A stretch of DNA of 64,000 bases from Streptomyces sp. DH41 (GTDB lineage Bacteria; Actinomycetota; Actinomycetes; Streptomycetales; Streptomycetaceae): positions 1 through 64,000 of the forward strand of contig NZ_JARVKY010000035.1 of NCBI RefSeq assembly GCF_029813785.1, read 5' to 3'. This document shows, one piece after another, positions 10,456 to 18,034 of this stretch (position 1 is the stretch's first letter; each line of letters begins with the position of its first letter). The position numbers were made by a program, and so were the translations under genes. The notes beneath the pieces were generated by a model. That model had not been told where the DNA came from. It did not search any database and worked only from the letters and a program-made list of their open reading frames with translations.

Positions 10456-11094
10456 TCAGTCGCCGCCGCCGCCGCCTCCTCCTCCTCCTCCTCCTCCTCC
10501 TCCTCCTCCGCAGTAGTACGCCATGCCGCCCCCCGAGCCGCTTCCGCGCTCGGGCGGCGAGTGCTTGAGGAGGCGCTTGTCCGTCACCTCCACCCGCTCG
10601 ACGAGTCCGGCCCGCAGCGCGAAGCGGGGCAGCAGGACGCGCAGGGCGGCCACGTCGTGCAGGGCGACGGCGAGCAGCCTGTCGTCGGCCGTCATGCCGC
10701 GCCGGCTCGTGGGCAGCGGGTGCGACTCCCGCAGGGCCCGCACCCGGCGACGGGCGGCACGGGTGGGACCGAGCAGCGGATAGCGCAGCAACCCGGCCTC
10801 CGCCAGGGGGATCCGCATCAGCGCCAGCTCGAGGCGGACGTCCGGGTGCCGGGTCAGCCGCCGTACCGCGAGGGGCTCGTGGAGACACTCCCGCACCACC
10901 TCCGCCAGGGGCGGGAGAGGGACCGCGGCCGCCCCCGGCTCCGACGCCAGGGCCCGTACGGTGCCCGGCGGGCCGGCGTCGAGGGCGCCCCGCAGATACA
11001 GGTCCACCACGGCGACCGTCACGGCGGCACGGGGACCGCCGCGCAGCAGCGCGACCTCGTGCGGTGCGAGCCGGACCGTCCTGTCGTCGTCCAT
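10456..11094 (-). CDS. TIGR04222-like protein ending in Cys plus 16 glycines
   Basis: A 212-residue protein resembling the actinobacterial TIGR04222 group (N-terminal segment LAPHEVALLRGGPRAAVTVAVVDLYLRG). I see no membrane segments, although many family members have them. The C-terminus is remarkable: MAYYC followed by 16 glycines and an Asp. The tract is twelve GGA codons (a 36-bp trinucleotide run at 10474-10509) plus four GGC codons; GGA is rare in this GC-rich genome. A single Cys before polyGly could be a modification or attachment site, but that is speculation. Convergent with gcl. Confidence 0.75.
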   Translation of the reverse strand: MDDDRTVRLAPHEVALLRGGPRAAVTVAVVDLYLRGALDAGPPGTVRALASEPGAAAVPLPPLAEVVRECLHEPLAVRRLTRHPDVRLELALMRIPLAEAGLLRYPLLGPTRAARRRVRALRESHPLPTSRRGMTADDRLLAVALHDVAALRVLLPRFALRAGLVERVEVTDKRLLKHSPPERGSGSGGGMAYYCGGGGGGGGGGGGGGGGD

Positions 11095-11195
11095 GCGACC
11101 ACCCCCGAGACCACCCCGTATTGCCCGGGTTGTGCCCGCTGCCGAGGGCGCCTACGCGCTTTCAGCCGTCGTGGTGCTCATGGTGCTCATGGTGC

Positions 11196-11285
11196 CTATT
11201 GCTCATGGTGCTCGTGCAGTCCCGGCCAGTCGTCCGGCCCGCCGCCCTGCCACTCGACCAGTTCGGGTGGGTGTGCCGTTGCCAT
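11196..11285 (-). CDS. Possible 29-residue peptide
   Basis: ATG at 11285 opens a 29-codon frame (MATAHPPELVEWQGGGPDDW, ending GLHEHHEQ) with GGGAG immediately upstream, slightly closer than usual. It is Trp- and His/Asp-rich, with codon use like a gene rather than noise. Its end lies in the TGGTGCTCA repeat. I do not recognise it. Confidence 0.3.
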   Translation of the reverse strand: MATAHPPELVEWQGGGPDDWPGLHEHHEQ

Positions 11286-11339
11286 GTCTCCCGGCTGCTG
11301 CGCGGGCGCGCGTTCCGCACCCCGGCACCCGGGCGAACG

Positions 11340-11385
11340 CCGGAGAGCGCCGGATGCGGGACCGTCCGCATCCGGCGCTCTCCGG
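11340..11385. terminator. 20-bp perfect hairpin
   Basis: Perfect 20-bp inverted repeat (arms 11340-11359 and 11366-11385) with a 6-nt loop. It lies between the katA 3' end and the gene ending at 10456, so it may be a transcription terminator for the minus strand; there is no clear T-run. Confidence 0.6.
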
Positions 11386-11722
11386 CCGGTGAAGGATCTT
11401 GACGTGGTGTCCGTCCGACAGCGCGAGTCTGGGCGCGACAGGTCGTTCGCGCCGCCGGACGGAGTTCAGGGGCCCCTTGCGTGCAGGGGCGGGTCGTGGC
11501 TGGGACCGCGGCGGTGCGACGGGACCGGAACGCTTCTCCCCTCAGGTCGTAGGAGAAGCTTCCGTGCCCTTCACCACCGCACTGGCTCGCAGGCCGCCGC
11601 GGTCCTCGCCCTGCCCGCGCCGGCCCCGGGCGGCCACCCCTCATCGGGGCCGCTCCGGTGCCTTCGCGGGCCGCGCACACGGTCCCGGCCTCCCCGCCGG
11701 GGCCCGTGCGCGAGCTGGTGGA

Positions 11723-13186
11723 TCAGTCCTCGCGCAGGGCGCGGACCGCCTCCTCCACGCGCTTGCCGTACTCGGGGTCGGCGGCGTGGAAGTGCGCGAG
11801 GTTCTTCTCGACCACGTCATTGCGGGAGACCTGGGACAGGCCGCCGGCGATGTTCGCGACCAGACGCGCGCGCTCGTCCTCGGTCATCAGCCGGAACAGC
11901 TCACCGGCCTGGAAGAAGGGGTCGTCCTTGGTGTGCTGCGGCGCCTCGTGGGTGCCGGTGTGGCCGGACACCGCGAGCGGGGCGGCCAGCGGGCGGCCGG
12001 TCTCGACCGGGCCGTCGTAGGAGTTCGGCTCGTAGTTCCTGGCGCCGCGGCCCTGGGCGTTGGACGCCATCAGACCGTCGCGGCCGTAGTTGGCCGCGCC
12101 GCCGGGCACCGCCTTCGGCGCGTTCACCGCGAGCTGGGTGTGGTTGACGCCCAGGCGGTAGCGGTGCGCGTCCGCGTAGGCGAACAGGCGGCCCTGGAGC
12201 ATCTTGTCGGGGGAGGGGCCGATGCCCGGAACGAAGTTGTTCGGGGAGAACGCGGCCTGCTCGACCTCGGCGAAGACGTTGTCCGGGTTGCGGTCCAGCA
12301 CCAGCCGGCCCACGCGGCGCAGCGGGTAGTCGGCGTGCGGCCACACCTTGGTCACGTCGAACGGGTTGAAGCGGTAGTTCGCCGCCTCGGCCACCGGCAT
12401 CAGCTGCACGTGCAGCGTCCAGGACGGGTACACGCCCCGCTCGATCGCCTGCACCAGGTCCGTCTGGTGCGAGGTCGGGTCCTGGCCCGCCAACTCCGCC
12501 GCCTGGTCGGCGGTCAGGGTGCGGATGCCCTGGTCCGTCTTGAAGTGGTACTTGACGAAGAAGGACTCGCCCTTGCCGTTCGTCCACTGGTAGGTGTGCG
12601 AGCCGAAGCCGTCCATGTGGCGGTACGACGCCGGGATGCCGCGGTCGCCCATCAGCCAGGTCACCTGGTGCGTGGCCTCGGGGGAGTGCGCCCAGAAGTC
12701 CCAGACGTTGTCCGGCTCCTGGCGGCCCGAGAACGGGTCGCGCTTCTGCGAGTGGATGAAGTCGGGGAACTTGATCGGGTCCTTGATGAAGAACACCGGG
12801 GTGTTGTTGCCGACGAGGTCGTAGTTGCCCTCTTCGGTGTAGAACTTCAGCGCGAAGCCGCGCGGGTCGCGGACCGCGTCCGCGCCGCCCAGCGAGTCGG
12901 CCACGGTGGAGAAGCGCAGGAAGACCTCGGTGCGCTTGCCGACCGTGTTCAGGAAGTCGGCGTGCGTGACGTCGGTGACGTCGTCGGTCACCTCGAAGTG
13001 GCCGTAGGCACCGGAGCCGCGGGCGTGCACCACGCGCTCCGGGATGCGCTCGCGGTTGAAGCGGGCGAGCTTCTCCAGGAGGTGCTGGTCCTGGATGAGG
13101 AGGGGGCCGCCGATGCCGGCGGAGGCGGAGTTCTGGTTGTCGGCGACCGGGGCGCCGGACTCTGTCGTGAGCACGCGCTGCGACAT
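11723..13186 (-). CDS. katA: Catalase (small-subunit haem type)
   Basis: Monofunctional haem catalase of 487 residues, the usual length for clade 3. The distal haem region shows RERIPERVVHARGSGAYGHFEV with the catalytic His; the proximal ligand motif is RLFAYADAHRYRLG with the haem Tyr. ATG at 13186 has GGAAGG 9 nt upstream. It decomposes hydrogen peroxide. Its place directly downstream of glxR-hyi, and shared operator boxes of both types with purine and glyoxylate genes, suggest it removes peroxide from uricase (17034). It has its own promoter in the 178-bp gap behind glxR. Confidence 0.95.
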   Translation of the reverse strand: MSQRVLTTESGAPVADNQNSASAGIGGPLLIQDQHLLEKLARFNRERIPERVVHARGSGAYGHFEVTDDVTDVTHADFLNTVGKRTEVFLRFSTVADSLGGADAVRDPRGFALKFYTEEGNYDLVGNNTPVFFIKDPIKFPDFIHSQKRDPFSGRQEPDNVWDFWAHSPEATHQVTWLMGDRGIPASYRHMDGFGSHTYQWTNGKGESFFVKYHFKTDQGIRTLTADQAAELAGQDPTSHQTDLVQAIERGVYPSWTLHVQLMPVAEAANYRFNPFDVTKVWPHADYPLRRVGRLVLDRNPDNVFAEVEQAAFSPNNFVPGIGPSPDKMLQGRLFAYADAHRYRLGVNHTQLAVNAPKAVPGGAANYGRDGLMASNAQGRGARNYEPNSYDGPVETGRPLAAPLAVSGHTGTHEAPQHTKDDPFFQAGELFRLMTEDERARLVANIAGGLSQVSRNDVVEKNLAHFHAADPEYGKRVEEAVRALRED

Positions 13187-13202
13187 CGGGGACCTTCCGT
13201 GC

Positions 13203-13238
13203 GAGGGGTCAGCGGAAACTTGTTTCCGCTTCGTGGAG
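13203..13238. promoter_or_regulatory. TTCC-N7-GGAA box upstream of katA
   Basis: TTCCGCTTCGTGGAG (13224-13238) matches the box family, with a lone GGAA half (13214-13217) 21 bp away in the tandem register. An overlapping perfect inverted repeat, AGCGGAAAC-TT-GTTTCCGCT, covers 13211-13230. Confidence 0.6.
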
Positions 13239-13260
13239 CCTAGGTTTGGGGCGGAGGCAC

Positions 13261-13277
13261 GTCAACAGTTTGTTGAA
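13261..13277. promoter_or_regulatory. TTCAAC-N5-GTTGAA box upstream of katA
   Basis: GTCAACAGTTTGTTGAA, one mismatch from the perfect palindrome found before allantoinase. Second motif class in the same promoter, 75 bp upstream of the katA start. Confidence 0.65.
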
Positions 13278-13364
13278 GTGGGTTCCGGGCGACGCCGCCG
13301 CTCGGGCGCGACAGGACAGGTGTCAGCGACGGCGCCGCCCGGAAGTCTCGTGAGGTCCGTCCGG

Positions 13365-14255
13365 TCAGACCTGGGCGCCGGACAGACGCTCCACGGCCCG
13401 CAGCAGGGCCGAGTGGTCCAGGCCGCCATCGCCCTGGGTGCGCAGCGACGCGACCAGCTGGGCGACCACGGCGCCGACCGGCAGCGCGGCACCGACGTTG
13501 CGGGCGGCGTCGGTGACGATGCCCATGTCCTTGTGGTGCAGGTCGATGCGGAAGCCCGGCTTGAAGTCGCGGGCCAGGAAGTTGTCCTTCTTCCGCGTCA
13601 GCACGGTCGAGCCCGCCAGTCCGCCGCCCAGGACGTCGAGGGCGGCCTTCAGGTCCACGCCCGACTTCTCCAGGAAGACCACGGCCTCGGCGCACGCCTG
13701 GATGTTGACCGCGACGATCAGCTGGTTGGCGGCCTTCACGGTCTGGCCCGAGCCGTGCGGACCGCACAGCACGATGGTCTTGCCCAGCGCCTCCAGGAGC
13801 GGCTTGGCCTCGTCGAAGTCGGCCTGCTCACCGCCGACCATGATGGACAGCACGGCCTCGATGGCACCGGCCTCGCCGCCGGACACCGGGGCGTCCAGGA
13901 CACGGATGCCCTTGTCCTTCGCGGCCTTCGCCAGGTCGACCGAGGTCTGCGGGGTGATCGAGGACATGTCGACCAGCAGGGCGCCGGACTTCGCGTTCTC
14001 CAGGATGCCGTCGGGGCCGTAGGCGATGGCCTCGACCTGCGGCGACGCGGGCACCATGGTGACGATGACGTCCGCGTCACGCACGGCCTCGGCGATCGAG
14101 CCGGCCACGGTGCCGCCGGCGGCGGACAGCCGGTCCAGCTTCTCCTGCTCCAGGGTGAAGCCGGTGACCTGGTAACCCGCCTTGATCAGGTTCTCCGACA
14201 TGGGGGATCCCATGATGCCGAGACCGATCCAGGCGACCTTGGGAAGCGTGCTCAT
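13365..14255 (-). CDS. glxR: 2-hydroxy-3-oxopropionate (tartronate semialdehyde) reductase
   Basis: Beta-hydroxyacid dehydrogenase of 296 residues; reduces tartronate semialdehyde to D-glycerate with NAD(P)H. The N-terminal Rossmann motif is GLGIMGSPM; substrate-binding DAPVSGGEAGA and the catalytic-lysine segment GSGQTVKAANQ follow. ATG at 14255 has GAGAGG 9 nt upstream. It lies 47 bp downstream of hyi on the same strand, so the two form an operon completing the Gcl glycerate route. Confidence 0.95.
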   Translation of the reverse strand: MSTLPKVAWIGLGIMGSPMSENLIKAGYQVTGFTLEQEKLDRLSAAGGTVAGSIAEAVRDADVIVTMVPASPQVEAIAYGPDGILENAKSGALLVDMSSITPQTSVDLAKAAKDKGIRVLDAPVSGGEAGAIEAVLSIMVGGEQADFDEAKPLLEALGKTIVLCGPHGSGQTVKAANQLIVAVNIQACAEAVVFLEKSGVDLKAALDVLGGGLAGSTVLTRKKDNFLARDFKPGFRIDLHHKDMGIVTDAARNVGAALPVGAVVAQLVASLRTQGDGGLDHSALLRAVERLSGAQV

Positions 14256-14302
14256 GATGGGTACCTCTCTGAAAATCTCTGGAAGTTGCTGCGGGGTGGC
14301 GC

Positions 14303-15160
14303 TCAGCGGGCCGCGCGGGCCCCGGCCGGCAGCCAGGTGAAGGACTCGGCGCTGGGGTTGTCGCCCGGCTTGTACTCCAGACCGACCCAGCCGTCGTAGC
14401 CGGCCTTCCTCAGCCGGCCGAGCAGCTCCTCCAGCGGGAGGGAGCCCGTGCCGGGGGCGCCGCGGCCGGGGTTGTCGGCGATCTGGACGTGGCCGGTCTT
14501 CGCGGCGTACGCGTCGATCACCCCCGGCAGGTCCTCGCCGTTCATGGACAGGTGGTAGAGGTCCATGAGGAACTTGGCGTTGCCGAGCCCCGTGGCCTCG
14601 TTGACCTGGTCGACGACCGCGACGGCGGCCGGCGCCGACACCAGCGGGTACAGCGGCGACTCGGGCTTGTTGAGCGCCTCGACCAGCAGGATCGCGCCGA
14701 CCCGGTCGGCCGCGCGGGCGGCGAGGACCAGGTTCTCCAGCGCGAGCTTGTCCTGCTCGGCCGGGTCCACGCCCTCGACGCGGTTGCCGTACAGGGCGTT
14801 GAGCGCCGTACAGCCCAGCGACTTCGCGAAGTCGGCGGCCACGTCGATGTTGGCGCGGAAGCGGTCCGACTCCTCGCCGGGGACGGACAGGGCGCCTCGG
14901 TCGGGGCCGGGCAGCCGGCCCGCGTAGAAGTTCAGCCCGGTGAGCTGGACGCCCGCGTCCTCGATGGCCTTCTTCAGGGCGTCGAGCTCGGACTGCTCGG
15001 GGGTGGGCGAGTCGATCCAGGGCCACCACAGCTCGACCGCGGTGAAGCCGGCCGCGGCGGCGGCCGCGGGGCGCTCCAGGAGCGGGAGTTCCGTGAAGAG
15101 GATCGACAGGTTGACGTTGAAGCGCTGGTCTGCGGCTGTGCTCCACTCGAAACCTGGCAT
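14303..15160 (-). CDS. hyi: Hydroxypyruvate isomerase / TIM-barrel isomerase
   Basis: Xylose-isomerase-like TIM barrel of 285 residues, the usual Hyi length; interconverts hydroxypyruvate and tartronate semialdehyde. Features include FTAVELWWPW, LVEALNKPESPLYPL, FLMDLYHLSMNGED, HVQIADNPGRGAPGTG and the C-terminal WVGLEYKP, all typical of Hyi. The start is ATG 15160 with GGGAG about 11 nt upstream; the longer frame to 15199 would begin inside the operator. First gene of the hyi-glxR operon. Confidence 0.93.
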   Translation of the reverse strand: MPGFEWSTAADQRFNVNLSILFTELPLLERPAAAAAAGFTAVELWWPWIDSPTPEQSELDALKKAIEDAGVQLTGLNFYAGRLPGPDRGALSVPGEESDRFRANIDVAADFAKSLGCTALNALYGNRVEGVDPAEQDKLALENLVLAARAADRVGAILLVEALNKPESPLYPLVSAPAAVAVVDQVNEATGLGNAKFLMDLYHLSMNGEDLPGVIDAYAAKTGHVQIADNPGRGAPGTGSLPLEELLGRLRKAGYDGWVGLEYKPGDNPSAESFTWLPAGARAAR

Positions 15161-15191
15161 CGGGTGCCGCGCTCCCTTCCGTTCGATCGTG

Positions 15192-15227
15192 TTCCGCATT
15201 ACGGAAGTTCGTTTCTGCTTAATGGAA
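15192..15227. promoter_or_regulatory. Tandem 15-bp operators upstream of hyi-glxR
   Basis: TTCCGCATTACGGAA (15192-15206, perfect outer arms) and TTCTGCTTAATGGAA (15213-15227) start 21 bp apart, the same register as at gcl, aceB and allR. They lie 32-67 bp upstream of the hyi start and also face the divergent gene at 15299. Confidence 0.72.
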
Positions 15228-15298
15228 GATTGCCGTCAGGGCTTCCGCCTTGTCAAGAGGGGGCGGCGGAAACGGTCACCGCGCGTTAGGTTGACCGG

Positions 15299-15580
15299 GT
15301 GCGATTGAGAGTGGAGTTCACGACCGAGCCCTTCGACCTGGACGAGGCACCCGCGCACGCGGTGGTCGCCCGGGAGGTCGTCGAGGCGGCGGAGCTGGAC
15401 GCGGTCGACGTCGGCCCGTTCGGCAACACCGCGGAAGGCGGCGCCGACGCGGTGCTCACCGCCGTGGACGCGCTGCTGCGCCGGTCCCTGGAGGCGGGTG
15501 CCACCCGGATCTCGCTCCAGGTCAACGTGGTCGAGGAGAGCGCCTCCGGGGAGAGCGCGTCCGAGGAGGGTGAGCGGTGA
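15299..15580 (+). CDS. Small acidic protein paired with an HTH protein
   Basis: 93 residues, GTG start, acidic with a Ser/Glu-rich tail (EESASGESASEEGER). I do not recognise the family. The N-terminus MRLRVEFTTEPFDLDEAPAHA and the strand ATRISLQVNVVEE suggest a small alpha/beta fold. Its stop overlaps the start of the HTH gene by 4 nt, so the two are translationally coupled and probably work together. Divergent from hyi across the tandem operators. Confidence 0.75.
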   Translation: MRLRVEFTTEPFDLDEAPAHAVVAREVVEAAELDAVDVGPFGNTAEGGADAVLTAVDALLRRSLEAGATRISLQVNVVEESASGESASEEGER

Positions 15581-15945
15581 CGGGTCCGGGGGAGGAGCCC
15601 TTCATCGCGGCCGTGAAGCCCCTGGTCGACGCCATCGGCGGCGAGCTGCTCCCGCCCGACGAGGCCGGCCAGGACGACGTCGTGCTCTCCTGGGAGGGCG
15701 CCGACGTCGTCGCCGTACGCCTGCCGCAGCTGGCCGACTCCCTGGACCACATCCTGGCCGCCATGGAGCGCCGGGAGGGCAGGCCGCTGGCCGATCTCGA
15801 CCGGCGGGCCAAGCAGGAGGCCGTACGCACCCTGGAGGCGCGCGGCGCCTTCTCCGTGCGGCACGGAGTGGAGACGGTCGCGGGCGCCCTCGGCGTCAGC
15901 CGCTTCACCGTCTACAACTACCTCAACCGCGAGAAGGGCACCTGA
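15577..15945 (+). CDS. YheO/DauR-like helix-turn-helix protein
   Basis: 122 residues. The last 45 residues match the HTH_22 pattern of YheO/DauR regulators: KQEAVRTLEARGAFSVRHGVETVAGALGVSRFTVYNYLN. The N-terminal 75 residues are too short for the usual PAS-like domain, although DVVLSWEGADVVAVRLPQLADSL could be a remnant. Translationally coupled to the upstream 93-residue protein and followed by a terminator. Its position between hyi-glxR and the uricase operon makes it a candidate second regulator of the purine genes; this is inference. Confidence 0.8.
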   Translation: MTGPGEEPFIAAVKPLVDAIGGELLPPDEAGQDDVVLSWEGADVVAVRLPQLADSLDHILAAMERREGRPLADLDRRAKQEAVRTLEARGAFSVRHGVETVAGALGVSRFTVYNYLNREKGT

Positions 15946-15989
15946 CCGAGGACGCATCTCCGACCAGGCACGACCTCATGAACGGCAGG

Positions 15990-16018
15990 CCGCCGTCCGG
16001 TTACCGGGCGGCGGTTTT
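15990..16018 (+). terminator. Intrinsic terminator
   Basis: CCGCCGTCC / GGGCGGCGG stem (one T-G wobble) with a 7-nt loop followed by TTTT, 45 nt after the HTH gene. It separates that gene from the uraD operon. Confidence 0.75.
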
Positions 16019-16032
16019 CGTTACTCCGAATT

Positions 16033-16049
16033 TTCAACAAAGTGTTGAC
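16033..16049. promoter_or_regulatory. TTCAAC-N5-GTTGAA box upstream of the uraD operon
   Basis: TTCAACAAAGTGTTGAC, one mismatch from a perfect palindrome, 64 bp upstream of the uraD start. No TTCC-N7-GGAA box is present here. Confidence 0.68.
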
Positions 16050-16112
16050 GGCTTGTTTCCGAGCGCGTTAGCTATCGGCACGCCCGTTCAGCACAAGGCC
16101 ACGGAGGCTCCC

Positions 16113-16622
16113 GTGACGTCCATTTCCGCGTCGGGCCTGGCCCGTTTCAACACCCTCGAGGAGTCCGCCGCGCTCGCGGAACTCCACGAGGTGTGTGCCT
16201 CCACGACGTGGGCCCGGCACCTGCTCGCAGCCCGCCCCCACGCCACCACCGAGGACCTGTACGCCGCCAGTGACGCCGCCATGGCCGAACTGACGGCGGA
16301 CGACCTGGCGGAGGCGATGGCCGGGCATCCGCCGATCGGCCGCCCCAAGCCGGGCGACCCGACCTCGTCCCGCGAGCAGGCCGGGATGGCCGGCGCCGCC
16401 GAGGAACTCAAGGCGGAGATGCTCGAACTCAACCTGGCCTACCAGGACAAGTTCGGCCACGTCTTCCTCATCTGCGCCACCGGCCGGACCGGCGAGCAGA
16501 TGCGGGACGCGGCTCTGGAACGGATCGGCAACTCGCCCGAGCAGGAGCGGGAGATCGTCCGCACCGAACTGGGGAAGATCAACCGCATCCGCCTGACCCG
16601 ACTCGTCGAACAGGACGCCTGA
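16113..16622 (+). CDS. uraD: OHCU decarboxylase
   Basis: 169 residues; decarboxylates 2-oxo-4-hydroxy-4-carboxy-5-ureidoimidazoline to S-allantoin, the last step of the uricase route. Family features are FNTLEESAALAEL, the catalytic His-Pro in AMAGHPPIGRP, SSREQAGM, and FGHVFLICATGRTGEQM. GTG at 16113 has GGAGG 5 nt upstream; the longer frame lacks support. First gene of the uraD-uraH-uricase operon, 2 nt before uraH. Confidence 0.95.
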   Translation: MTSISASGLARFNTLEESAALAELHEVCASTTWARHLLAARPHATTEDLYAASDAAMAELTADDLAEAMAGHPPIGRPKPGDPTSSREQAGMAGAAEELKAEMLELNLAYQDKFGHVFLICATGRTGEQMRDAALERIGNSPEQEREIVRTELGKINRIRLTRLVEQDA

Positions 16623-16624
16623 CC

Positions 16625-17026
16625 ATGAGCACCAGCACCACCGCCTCCGTGTCCACGCACATCCTGGACACCAGCGTCGGCCGCCCCGCCGGGGGCGTCG
16701 CCGTCCACCTCGCCGCCCGCGTCGGCGGCGACGCGGACTGGCAGAAGCTCGGCGGCTCCGCGACCGACGCGGACGGCCGGTGCAAGGACCTCCCGGCCCT
16801 GCCGGAGGGCACCACACACGTACGGCTCGACTTCGACACCGAGACGTACTTCGCCAAGAAACAAGCCGCGGCCCAGCAGGACGCCCCCGCGCTCCGGGAC
16901 AGCGAGAACGGCCGGCCCGTGTTCTTCCCCGAGGTCACCATCACCTTCGCGGTGGTGCCCGGCGAGCACTACCACGTTCCGCTGCTGCTCAACCCGTTCG
17001 GCTACTCCGTTTACCGAGGGAGCTGA
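16625..17026 (+). CDS. uraH: 5-hydroxyisourate hydrolase (transthyretin-like)
   Basis: 133 residues. Opens with STHILDTSVGRPAGGVAV, carrying the conserved His, and ends in HVPLLLNPFGYSVYRGS, the family's C-terminal YRGS signature. Converts 5-hydroxyisourate, the unstable product of uricase, to OHCU. It lies 2 nt after uraD and 7 nt before uricase, in pathway-compatible order. An insertion rich in Lys, Gln and Ala (KKQAAAQQDAPALR) makes it about 20 residues longer than most. Confidence 0.95.
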   Translation: MSTSTTASVSTHILDTSVGRPAGGVAVHLAARVGGDADWQKLGGSATDADGRCKDLPALPEGTTHVRLDFDTETYFAKKQAAAQQDAPALRDSENGRPVFFPEVTITFAVVPGEHYHVPLLLNPFGYSVYRGS

Positions 17027-17033
17027 CCGACAC

Positions 17034-17969
17034 ATGACCCGTTTCGTCCTGGGACAGAACCAGTACGGCAAGGCAGAGAACCGCGTCGTCAAGATCACGC
17101 GTGACGGCGACACGCACCACATCAAGGACCTGAACGTCTCCGTCGCCCTCTCCGGCGACATGGAGGAGGTCCACCGCAGCGGGTCCAACGCGAACGTCCT
17201 GCCGACCGACACCACCAAGAACACGGTGTTCGCCTTCGCCAAGGAGCACGGGATCGAGAGCGCCGAGGACCTCGGCGTCAAGCTCGCCCGCCACTTCGTG
17301 GACAACAACGAGCCCATCCACCGGGCCCGCATCCGCGTCGAGGAGTACGGCTGGGAGCGGATCGAGACCTCCAAGGGCGGCGCCCGGTTCGTCGGCTCGG
17401 AGGAGATCGCCCACTCCTTCGTCCGCACGGGCCAGGAGACCCGCGTCGCGGAGATCACCTACGACGGCCACGGCATCCAGGTCCTCTCCGGCTTCAAGGA
17501 CCTGACCGTCCTGAACTCGACCAACTCCGAGTTCTTCGGCTACCTGAAGGACAAGTACACCACCCTCAAGGAGGACTACGACCGGATCCTCGCCACCACC
17601 GTCTCCACCTGGTGGCGGCACAACTGGGACGGCGTCGACTCGCACGCCCCCGACTGGGACCGCTCGTACAACGGGGTGCGCAAGCACGCGCTCCAGGCGT
17701 TCGCCGAGACCTACTCGTACTCGCTCCAGCAGACCCTCTTCGAGATGGGTGTGCGGGTGCTGAACTCCCGCGACGAGGTCGACGAGATCCGCTTCTCCAT
17801 GCCCAACAAGCACCACTTCCGCTCGGACCTGTCGCCCTTCGGGATCGACAACGACGCCAAGGACGGCGCCGTCTACTACGCCGCCGACCGCCCGTACGGC
17901 CTGATCGAGGCCACCATCCTGCGCGACGGCGCCGAGCAACTCATCCCGGTCGACATGACCAACCTCTGA
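17034..17969 (+). CDS. uox: Urate oxidase (uricase)
   Basis: Cofactor-free uricase of 311 residues; oxidises urate to 5-hydroxyisourate and releases hydrogen peroxide. The catalytic Lys is in QYGKAENRVV (Lys13), the Thr-Asp pair in LPTDTTKN (Thr58), and the His in MPNKHHFRSDL near residue 265. The full tunnel-fold protein is intact and ends DMTNL; there is no peroxisomal signal, as expected in bacteria. Its peroxide is probably handled by the catalase at 11723. Confidence 0.97.
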   Translation: MTRFVLGQNQYGKAENRVVKITRDGDTHHIKDLNVSVALSGDMEEVHRSGSNANVLPTDTTKNTVFAFAKEHGIESAEDLGVKLARHFVDNNEPIHRARIRVEEYGWERIETSKGGARFVGSEEIAHSFVRTGQETRVAEITYDGHGIQVLSGFKDLTVLNSTNSEFFGYLKDKYTTLKEDYDRILATTVSTWWRHNWDGVDSHAPDWDRSYNGVRKHALQAFAETYSYSLQQTLFEMGVRVLNSRDEVDEIRFSMPNKHHFRSDLSPFGIDNDAKDGAVYYAADRPYGLIEATILRDGAEQLIPVDMTNL

Positions 17970-18034
17970 CGCGGGAAGCGCGCCGCCGGCCCGGCCCCCC
18001 GGGGCCGGTGGCGCGCCACACCGGAGGGAAGACC

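Larger units (their letters stand above)
11095..11722. other. 628-bp intergenic stretch
   Basis: Contains short TGGTGCTCA direct repeats (11171-11213), a possible 29-codon ORF, a long hairpin (11340-11385) and a weaker imperfect hairpin near 11530-11565 (GCTTCTCC/GGAGAAGC). The 172-codon minus frame across it is not convincing as a gene: its His-rich end is a by-product of the repeats. Confidence 0.5.

Noticed and set aside
11162..11680. 172-codon minus frame with a His-rich end (HHEHHEHHDG)
   Set aside because: The His pattern comes from TGGTGCTCA repeats and the rest lacks protein-like composition. Only a 29-codon ORF inside the area is kept, at low confidence.
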